From Pseudomonadota bacterium (lineage in GTDB: Bacteria; Pseudomonadota; Gammaproteobacteria; Burkholderiales; Burkholderiaceae_C), in contig JAKCDM010000005.1 of the NCBI GenBank assembly GCA_021841865.1, positions 8,822 through 60,071 on the forward strand: a stretch of DNA of 51,250 bases, written 5' to 3'. Positions 46,073 to 51,250 of the stretch are shown here, one piece after another. Below the pieces are notes generated by a model. That model was given only the letters and a program-made list of their open reading frames with translations, did not search any database and had not been told where the DNA came from. Each line of letters starts with the position of its first letter. The first letter of the stretch is position 1. A program made the translations under genes and the position numbers.

Positions 46073-47278
46073 ATGCAACGACGTTCCCTGCTGCAAGCCG
46101 GCGCCGCCATGGCCCTGCCGCTGCGCGCGGCGTGGGCCGCCCCCGCGCGCGGTGGACCCAAGTTCATTCTCGTGTTCCTGCGCGGCGCCTACGACGCGGC
46201 CAACGCGCTGGTGCCCTACGCCAGCGACTTCTATTACGCCAGCCGCCCGCACATCGCGGTGCCGCGCCCGGGCAGCGGCGCCGACTCGGCCATCGCCCTC
46301 GACGCCGACTGGGCGCTGCATCCGGGCCTGGCGCGCGGGCTGCTGCCGCTGTGGCAGGCCCGCCAGCTCGCCTTCGTCCCGTTCGCGGGCACGCGGGACA
46401 TGAGCCGCAGCCACTTCGAAACCCAGGACCACATCGAGCTCGGGCAGGGCACGCGCAGCGTCGACTACACCGACGGCTTCCTCAACCGCCTGCTGCAGCA
46501 GATCGGCGCCGGCGCGCGGCCGATGGCCTTCAGCGCGCAGCTCCCGCTGTCGCTGCGCGGGCCGCTGCAGGTGCCCAACCTGGCGATCGCGCGGGCCGGC
46601 CAGCCTGGCATGCGCGCGGCGCAACAGCAGTTGCTGGAGCAGATGTGGAACAACACGCCGCAGGCCGCCTCGGTGCGCGAGGGCTTTGCCGTGCAGGCCA
46701 TGGTGCAGCGCGACATGCAGGCGCCGGGCTGGGCGGCCGAGATGCGCGCGGCCAGCCGCGGCGCCGTGGCGCCGCGCGGCTTCGTGGCCGAGGCGGTGCG
46801 CATCGGGGCGCTGATGCGCGACAGTTTCGACCTCGGTTTCATCGACGTGGGCGGCTGGGATACCCATGTCTACGAAGCCGGCGCGAATGGCGCCCACGGG
46901 CAGCTCGCCGACAAGCTGGGTGCGCTGGGCGACGGCCTCGCCGCGCTGGCGCATGCCATGGGACCGGCGTGGCGCGACACCACCGTGGTCGTGCTCAGTG
47001 AGTTCGGCCGCACGTTCCGCGAAAACGGCAACCGCGGCACCGACCATGGACATGGCAGCGTCTACTGGGTGCTCGGCGGCCGCGTGCGCGGCGGGCGCAT
47101 CGTCGGCGAGCAGGTCACGCTGGCGCCGGCCACGCTGAACCAGAATCGCGACTACCCGGTACTGAGCAACGACCGCGACCTGCTGGGCGGCGTGTTCGCG
47201 CGCCTGTGGGGTCTCGACGCGCGCAGGCTGCAGCAGGTGTTCCCGGGCAGCCGCCCGCTCGACCTGCAACTGGTCTGA
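46073..47278 (+). CDS. DUF1501 exported protein
   Basis: 401 residues. An N-terminal RRSLLQAGAAMALPLRAAWAA looks like a Tat-type signal (twin arginine). The DUF1501 domain follows, with FILVFLRGAYDAANALVPYA near the start, FIDVGGWDTHVYEAG in the middle and VVVLSEFGRTFRENGNRGTDHGHGS towards the end. These resemble metal-binding positions of the alkaline phosphatase/sulfatase fold. It forms the usual pair with the DUF1800 gene upstream. Substrate unknown. Confidence 0.88.
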   Translation: MQRRSLLQAGAAMALPLRAAWAAPARGGPKFILVFLRGAYDAANALVPYASDFYYASRPHIAVPRPGSGADSAIALDADWALHPGLARGLLPLWQARQLAFVPFAGTRDMSRSHFETQDHIELGQGTRSVDYTDGFLNRLLQQIGAGARPMAFSAQLPLSLRGPLQVPNLAIARAGQPGMRAAQQQLLEQMWNNTPQAASVREGFAVQAMVQRDMQAPGWAAEMRAASRGAVAPRGFVAEAVRIGALMRDSFDLGFIDVGGWDTHVYEAGANGAHGQLADKLGALGDGLAALAHAMGPAWRDTTVVVLSEFGRTFRENGNRGTDHGHGSVYWVLGGRVRGGRIVGEQVTLAPATLNQNRDYPVLSNDRDLLGGVFARLWGLDARRLQQVFPGSRPLDLQLV

Positions 47279-47292
47279 GTCCGCCCGCGGGC

Positions 47293-47499
47293 CTATGCCT
47301 CGTCGTCGTCGCGATAGTTGCGCCACATGGCGAAGGCATCGTGCATCACGCCGAGCTGGCGCTCGAAGCGCGGACACGCCTTGCATATGACGAAATGCAG
47401 GCGGATCGCGGTACGCTCCCACCAGCCCAGGTGGCGGTCCTCGCGGGCCAGCAGAAGCGCCGAGATGTCACGACACGAGCGCAGGGAAATACGTTTCAT
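47293..47499 (-). CDS. Small zinc-finger anti-sigma factor
   Basis: 68 residues. The segment LHFVICKACPRFERQL has the H-x3-C-x2-C layout of zinc-binding anti-sigma domains. It has no membrane helix, so it would act in the cytoplasm on the ECF sigma factor encoded just upstream. Its ATG overlaps the sigma gene stop by 4 bp (ATGA), implying coupled synthesis at matched levels. Its stop lies 14 bp from the convergent DUF1501 gene. Confidence 0.82.
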   Translation of the reverse strand: MKRISLRSCRDISALLLAREDRHLGWWERTAIRLHFVICKACPRFERQLGVMHDAFAMWRNYRDDDEA

Positions 47500-48068
47500 G
47501 AGGGTCTGCCGGCGAACCAGCGAAGCTGCAGGCACTCGCGCAAGCGCAGCCGCGCGCGCGAAAGCATCTGCCACAGATTGGTCGAGCTGATGCTCAATTC
47601 CTGACAGATGGCCGGGCTGTCGAGTTCGAGCCACTCGCGCATCAGGAACACCCGTCCGAGCTGGCCCGGCAAGGTTTCCATGCAGGCCTCCAGCACCTCG
47701 AAGAACTGCACGCGCTCGAGCGACGAAGCGGGCGTCTCCCATACCTGCGGCACTTCACGGAAATGCCCGTCGCTGGCATACACCAGATCTTCCACCGGAT
47801 CGTCGTCGCCAGGCGGATCGTAGACACATTCGCGCTGGCGCAGGCGCAGTTGATCCAGCACCTTGTGCTTGAGGATGCCGACCACCCAGGTCTGCAGCTT
47901 CGACTGCTGGGCGAAGCGCTGCGCTCCCTCCAGCGCGGCGAGCAGGGTCTCCGATACCGCATCCTCGGCCCACGCCGTGTTGCGCAACTGCAGTTGCGCC
48001 AGGCGCAGCAAGGTCGGACGCATGGCGTCCAGACGTATGCTCAGATCTTCCAGCGACTCATGGGCCAT
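47496..48068 (-). CDS. ECF RNA polymerase sigma factor
   Basis: 190 residues. Region 2 (about 18-85: LRLAQLQLRNTAWAEDAVSETLLAALEGAQRFAQQSKLQTWVVGILKHKVLDQLR in pieces) and region 4 (about 125-180: LEACMETLPGQLGRVFLMREWLELDSPAICQELSISSTNLWQMLSRARLRLREC in pieces) are intact, with an acidic linker. The pairing with a soluble zinc anti-sigma is typical of stress-responsive ECF systems. AGGAG 9 bp before the ATG supports the start. Two small exported proteins are encoded upstream on the same strand and may belong to its regulon. Confidence 0.9.
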   Translation of the reverse strand: MAHESLEDLSIRLDAMRPTLLRLAQLQLRNTAWAEDAVSETLLAALEGAQRFAQQSKLQTWVVGILKHKVLDQLRLRQRECVYDPPGDDDPVEDLVYASDGHFREVPQVWETPASSLERVQFFEVLEACMETLPGQLGRVFLMREWLELDSPAICQELSISSTNLWQMLSRARLRLRECLQLRWFAGRPS

Positions 48069-48101
48069 GCAGACGACTCCTGAACGAAGTCAGCATTCCC
48101 G

Positions 48102-48146
48102 GTGCAAACAGCTGCAAAGTCAAGGCGCCTTTACATCTGTTTGCAC
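48102..48146. promoter_or_regulatory. Inverted repeat upstream of the ECF sigma gene
   Basis: GTGCAAACAG (48102-48111) and CTGTTTGCAC (48137-48146) are exact complements 25 bp apart, covering the region where the sigma gene promoter must lie (about 35-80 bp before its ATG). It could be an operator pair; each arm also resembles a promoter-half sequence. Confidence 0.5.
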
Positions 48147-48201
48147 AAGTATTCAGCGAAAGGGCGCGTCCCCACGCTTCGCTGCCCGGCCGCGCCGCGG
48201 C

Positions 48202-48483
48202 TCAGGGGTGGTGGTGGTCGGCGTACCACACCGAAGCCCGGATCTGGCGCCGCGCCATATTCAGCAGGCGCAGCGCCTGATCGCGGTGTCCGCCGAAGGC
48301 CGCGGGTCCGTTGTTCGCCGTACGCAACTGCATCATCGCCTGGTAGGCGGCGCGGTCCGCGGCGGCCAGGTGCGGATGTTCGTCGAAGTCGGCGCGCGCG
48401 CTCGCGGCCAGGCCGAGGCCTAGCAGTGCGACCGCGGCGAGGGCTCGGGCGCTGCGCACGACACGGAAGGAAGGTTGCGGCAT
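48202..48483 (-). CDS. Small exported protein, 93 residues
   Basis: A signal peptide (SARALAAVALLGLGLAASARA, about 11-31) is followed by a mature part of about 62 residues: EHPHLAAADRAAYQAMMQLRTANN and GGHRDQALRLLNMARRQIRASVWYADHHHP. The paired helices and His-rich end suggest a periplasmic helical hairpin, possibly metal-binding. AGGAG about 9 bp before the ATG at 48483 sets the start. It lies between the small lipoprotein gene and the ECF sigma gene. Not recognised as a named family. Confidence 0.75.
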   Translation of the reverse strand: MPQPSFRVVRSARALAAVALLGLGLAASARADFDEHPHLAAADRAAYQAMMQLRTANNGPAAFGGHRDQALRLLNMARRQIRASVWYADHHHP

Positions 48484-48552
48484 GGGGCCTGCTCCTGGGA
48501 AGCGTTGACGAAGGGGAAAGGGAAACGGCAGAGGCAAAAGGGGAATCGGGAA

Positions 48553-48732
48553 TCAGCGATCGTCGTCACCGTGATACCAGCCGCCCGGGTGGAAGCCGTA
48601 GTAGCCCGGCCCGGGAAAGGCCGGTACGACATAGCAGCCGCCGAGGCTGAGCACCAGGGCCAGAGCCAGCGCGGCACCGGCGGCGCGGCGCAGCGGGCGC
48701 GTGCGGGACACGCGAACAGGGCGAGAATGCAT
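48553..48732 (-). CDS. Small lipoprotein, 59 residues
   Basis: A short frame with clear coding signs: GGAG 7 bp before the ATG, an Arg-rich n-region, a hydrophobic segment (GAALALALVLSL) and a lipobox LSLGGC with the lipidated cysteine at 33. The mature part of about 27 residues is rich in Gly, Tyr, Pro and His (YVVPAFPGPGYYGFHPGGWY in pieces) and ends in HGDDDR. It would sit on the periplasmic face of a membrane. It is followed 69 bp later by the small exported protein in the same direction. Function unknown. Confidence 0.75.
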   Translation of the reverse strand: MHSRPVRVSRTRPLRRAAGAALALALVLSLGGCYVVPAFPGPGYYGFHPGGWYHGDDDR

Positions 48733-48885
48733 GGGAGGACTCCGGAAAACGGGCGACGCGGGGTCGATGCGCCTGCCCCTGCGTGATCAACGTGTACCGG
48801 CGCGTCGCCGCCGACAGCGCCGGCGGCGCGCATGCAACATCGTGTAACCTGCGCCGACGCGGCGATCGCCCGCACGGTGGCGAGC
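48733..48885. other. Non-coding stretch before MITE-like copy 2
   Basis: Together with the element that follows, this gives 458 bp without a gene. The 153 bp before the element show no supported gene; the promoter of the small lipoprotein should lie here. Confidence 0.4.
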
Positions 48886-49146
48886 AGTCCACTGCGTCAG
48901 GGAAATGGCACCCCCCGTGTGGCCCCAGGCCTGCCCAATCAAGGCGCAGGGCACAGCCGGGTCGGGCACCCGGCGAAGACCTGCAACGCCGAGTGGGCAG
49001 GCCTGGGGCCGCAGGGCCGAGGCGCCAAGGGGCGCATCGCGTCGTTGCGCCGCTTGCCCAGGCGCCCAGCCTGGGCAAGCGGCGCGCCTGGCGCTGCACC
49101 CCTTGGCGCCTCGGCGGGGGGCGCCATTTCCCTGACGCAGTGGACT
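48886..49146. mobile_element. MITE-like inverted-repeat element, copy 2 (261 bp)
   Basis: It has the same perfect 24-bp inverted termini as copy 1 and an almost identical left 130 bp, including the inner GGCCCCAGGCCTGCCC dyad. It carries an extra segment of about 95 bp near the right end, itself a nested dyad: GCCAAGGGG...CCCCTTGGC around CCGCTTGCCCAGGC-GCCCA-GCCTGGGCAAGCGG. AGC stands on both sides and may be a 3-bp target duplication. No coding capacity. The next gene starts 45 bp downstream. Confidence 0.82.
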
Positions 49147-49190
49147 AGCATCGACACCAGGGGTCGCGTGGCGGCCCGCAAGGAGCGCGC

Positions 49191-49967
49191 ATGGAACGTT
49201 GGGCGGTGGTCACCGGAGCCTCCGGCGGGATCGGCCTGGAGATCGCGCGCGAGCTCGCCGCGCGCGGCCACGCGCTGGTGCTCAGCGCGCGCAGCGAGGA
49301 TCGGCTGCGCCAGCTGGCCGCCGAGCTGCAGCAGGCGCACGGCGTGCGCACCCACGTGGTGGCGCTCGACCTCGGGCAGCCCGGCGGCGCCGATGCGCTG
49401 GCCGCCCGCATCGCCGAAGCCGGCATCGAACCGGCGATCCTGGTCAACAATGCCGGCATCGGGCGCTTCGGCGAGTTCGCGCGCACCGAGCTCGCGGCGA
49501 CCCAGGAAACGCTGGAGCTCAACGTCACCGCGCTGACCCGCATCACCGCGCTGCTGCTGCCGGCGCTGCTGCGCCAGGCCCCCGCGCACATCCTGAACGT
49601 GGCCAGCACGGCCGCCTTCCAGCCCGGCCCGGGCATGGCCGTGTACTTCGCCACCAAGGCCTACGTGCTGTCGCTCGGCGAGGCGCTCGACGCCGAACTG
49701 GCGCCGCACGGCGTGCGGGTCACCACGCTGTGCCCGGGTCCCACACACAGCGGCTTCCAGGCGCGCGCGCAGGGCGAACGCTCGGCGCTGTTCCGCGGCG
49801 GCATGGCCAGCGCCGCCGCGGTCGCGCGCCATGGCGTGCGTGCCATGACGCGGGGCCGGCGCGTCACCGTGCACGGCCTGTTCAACCGCCTGCTCGCATT
49901 CGGCGTGCGGCTGGCTCCGCGCGCCCTGGCCACCGCGATGGCCGCCTGGAAGCTGCGCCGCATCTGA
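49191..49967 (+). CDS. Short-chain dehydrogenase/reductase
   Basis: 258 residues of the classical SDR type: cofactor motif TGASGGIG (about 8-15), NNAG (about 87-90), catalytic Ser in NVASTAAF and Tyr-Lys in YFATK (about 152-156). The C-terminal region after the Rossmann fold (RVTVHGLFNRLLAFGVRLAPRAL) resembles the DltE-like subgroup. Substrate unknown. The start follows immediately on AAGGAGCGC. The promoter probably overlaps the end of the MITE-like element, where a TAGCAT word abuts the terminus. Confidence 0.88.
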   Translation: MERWAVVTGASGGIGLEIARELAARGHALVLSARSEDRLRQLAAELQQAHGVRTHVVALDLGQPGGADALAARIAEAGIEPAILVNNAGIGRFGEFARTELAATQETLELNVTALTRITALLLPALLRQAPAHILNVASTAAFQPGPGMAVYFATKAYVLSLGEALDAELAPHGVRVTTLCPGPTHSGFQARAQGERSALFRGGMASAAAVARHGVRAMTRGRRVTVHGLFNRLLAFGVRLAPRALATAMAAWKLRRI

Positions 49968-50010
49968 ATCCACGCAGGGCCGCACGCGCCCGCATGACCC
50001 GGGACCACCC

Positions 50011-50589
50011 ATGACCGCCACGCCGCCCCCCAGGATCAGCCGCTTCCCGGTGCCCGAGATCGGCCAGCTGCCCGACGACATTCGCGAGCGCATTCTCGCC
50101 GTGCAGGAACGCGCCGGCTTCGTGCCGAATGTGTTCCTGGTGCTGGCCCACCGACCGGACGAGTTCCGCGCCTTCTTCGCCTATCACGACGCCCTCATGG
50201 ACAAGCCCGGGAACCTGTCGAAGGCCGAGCGCGAGATGATCGTGGTGGCCACCAGCAACGCCAACCAGTGCCATTACTGCGTCATCGCGCACGGTGCGAT
50301 CCTGCGCGTGCGCGCGAAAAACCCGTTGCTCGCCGACCAGGTCGCGATCAATTACCGCAAGGCCGACATCAGCCCGCGCCAGAAGGCCATGCTGGACTTC
50401 GCGATGAAGGCCTCGACGCAGGCGCATGCGATCGACGACGAGGATTTCGCGATCCTGCAGCGCCACGGCTTCGACCAGGAGGATGCCTGGGACATCGCGG
50501 CCATCGCGGCATTCTTCGGCCTGTCCAACCGCATGGCCAATCTCACCGGCATGCGCCCCAACGACGAGTTCTACGGCCTCGGGCGCTGA
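50011..50589 (+). CDS. AhpD-like peroxidase-related protein
   Basis: 192 residues of the carboxymuconolactone decarboxylase/AhpD superfamily, of the 'uncharacterized peroxidase-related enzyme' kind. The redox CxxC with following His is NQCHYCVIAHG (cysteines about 88 and 91). The N-terminal FPVPEIGQLPDDIRERI and the C-terminal AFFGLSNRMANLTGMRPNDEFY are typical. It probably acts in peroxide or thiol redox protection. It follows the SDR gene by 43 bp on the same strand and may be co-transcribed. Confidence 0.87.
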   Translation: MTATPPPRISRFPVPEIGQLPDDIRERILAVQERAGFVPNVFLVLAHRPDEFRAFFAYHDALMDKPGNLSKAEREMIVVATSNANQCHYCVIAHGAILRVRAKNPLLADQVAINYRKADISPRQKAMLDFAMKASTQAHAIDDEDFAILQRHGFDQEDAWDIAAIAAFFGLSNRMANLTGMRPNDEFYGLGR

Positions 50590-50633
50590 GCCCGGCGGCG
50601 GGCGCGGCATACCCCCGGCTCGCGCGGCATCCT

Positions 50634-50646
50634 CGGGTAATACCCG
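50634..50646. promoter_or_regulatory. 13-bp dyad upstream of the acyl-CoA ligase gene
   Basis: CGGGTA-A-TACCCG is a perfect dyad, followed at once by a related half (GGTAACCCGG). It lies about 115 bp before the ligase start and about 30 bp before a TAGAGT word that could be a -10 box, so it may be an operator. Confidence 0.4.
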
Positions 50647-50759
50647 GTAACCCGGCGCCTGCCCCGGACGCTAGAGTCGAAGGCCGAGGCGGGGCATGGC
50701 GGCCGATCGGGCGGTGGCCGGCCGGCGCCGGGCCGTCACCGGCCAGGGAGACGACCGTG

Positions 50760-51250
50760 ATGGGTTTGATGCAGCAGCACGGACTGCTGATCTCCGGCTT
50801 GATCGAATTCGCCGCGCGCTTCCATGGCGACACCGAGATCGTGTCGCGGCGCGTGGAGGGGGATCGTCACCGCACCACGTGGGTCGAGGTGCGCCGGCGC
50901 GCCATGCGCCTGGCGCACGGCCTGGACCGCTGGGAGCTGCGACGCGGCGATCGCGTGGGCACGCTGGCCTGGAACGGCTACCGCCACCTGGAGCTGTACT
51001 ACGCAGTGTCGGGCAGCGGGCGCGTGCTGCACACCATCAACCCGCGCCTGCACGCCGACCAGATCGCCTGGATCGTCAACCACGCCGACGACCGCGTGCT
51101 GGCCTTCGACATGAGCTTCGCGTCGATCATCCAGTCCATCGCGTCGCGCTGCCCCGGGGTGCGCCAGTGGGTGGCGCTGTGCGACGCCGACGCGCTGCCG
51201 GCCGCGCTGCAGGCCGGCGTGCCCGGGCTGCTCAGCTACGAGGCCTGGTT
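50760..51250 (+). CDS. Acyl-CoA ligase (AMP-binding), 5' part
   Basis: The first 163 codons of a fatty-acyl-CoA ligase of the AMP-forming family, cut by the window edge. It reads [31 protein letters not shown] in pieces, [77 protein letters not shown] in pieces. These are the typical N-terminal blocks of medium-chain acyl-CoA synthetases. The ATP-binding P-loop lies beyond the window. GGGAG 8 bp before the ATG supports the start. Confidence 0.87.
   Translation, partial: MGLMQQHGLLISGLIEFAARFHGDTEIVSRRVEGDRHRTTWVEVRRRAMRLAHGLDRWELRRGDRVGTLAWNGYRHLELYYAVSGSGRVLHTINPRLHADQIAWIVNHADDRVLAFDMSFASIIQSIASRCPGVRQWVALCDADALPAALQAGVPGLLSYEAW

Overview
The window is very GC-rich (about 70% by eye) with dense bacterial coding on both strands. 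Its gene content fits a facultatively autotrophic betaproteobacterium, probably of the Burkholderiales / sulfur-oxidiser type. The main evidence is a form IA RuBisCO operon with CbbQ/CbbO activase (cbbLSQO), a CbbR-like LysR regulator and a DabA/DabB inorganic-carbon uptake pair. I cannot name the genus from sequence alone. No rRNA, tRNA or CRISPR array was seen.

Layout. (1) 34-975: CbbR-like regulator. (2) 976-1644: debris field with two transposase remnants (IS1380-like and IS607-like) and short tandem repeats. (3) 1645-9278: the most unusual part, eight consecutive minus-strand genes (six intact, one frameshifted, one truncated) encoding exported proteins built from 1-3 copies of one ~150-residue domain. 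The domain opens with an F-x-N-x-T-x-L-x-FDYSLQL motif, has a central AFNM-x-TPDG-x-x-WGLR motif and ends in GYGPS; two cysteines 35-38 residues apart are present in every complete copy. I do not recognise this family. It lies between cbbR and the RuBisCO operon. (4) 9335-9502: small inverted-repeat element (MITE-like) whose relative is at 48886-49146. (5) 9608-14721: cbbLSQO. (6) 14962-20317: retropepsin-like protein; aldehyde dehydrogenase + DUF779 behind a strong sigma-54 promoter; cupredoxin; a junction of two broken genes (P-type ATPase and OmpA-like); and a small copper set (DUF2946-like protein and PCu(A)C chaperone). (7) 20336-26037: regulators and amino-acid metabolism (GlxA-type regulator with isochorismatase-like hydrolase, Lrp with divergent dadA, NsrR-type Rrf2 regulator, Sel1-repeat protein). 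(8) 26247-31792: ilvD, acetate CoA-transferase, LysE exporter, di-iron hydroxylase, acetate-transporter-family protein. (9) 32035-37185: dabA-dabB with divergent LysR. (10) 37193-43446: diguanylate cyclase, two-PAS histidine kinase, DUF488-hemerythrin fusion, arylformamidase-like hydrolase. (11) 43596-48732: truncated methyltransferase, DUF1800/DUF1501 pair, ECF sigma/anti-sigma pair and two small exported proteins, one of them a 59-residue lipoprotein. (12) 48886-51250: second MITE-like copy, short-chain dehydrogenase, AhpD-like protein, acyl-CoA ligase cut by the window edge.

How it fits together. DabA/DabB would concentrate bicarbonate for a carboxysome-free form IA RuBisCO maintained by CbbQ/CbbO. 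Aldehyde dehydrogenase, acetate CoA-transferase and the acetate-transporter-family protein suggest C2 metabolism on the side. Cupredoxin, PCu(A)C chaperone and the DUF2946-like protein form a periplasmic copper theme. The FDYSLQL cluster has no recognisable enzyme, transporter or regulator of its own and looks like a recently expanded and still decaying set of exported beta-rich proteins, bounded by mobile-element traces.
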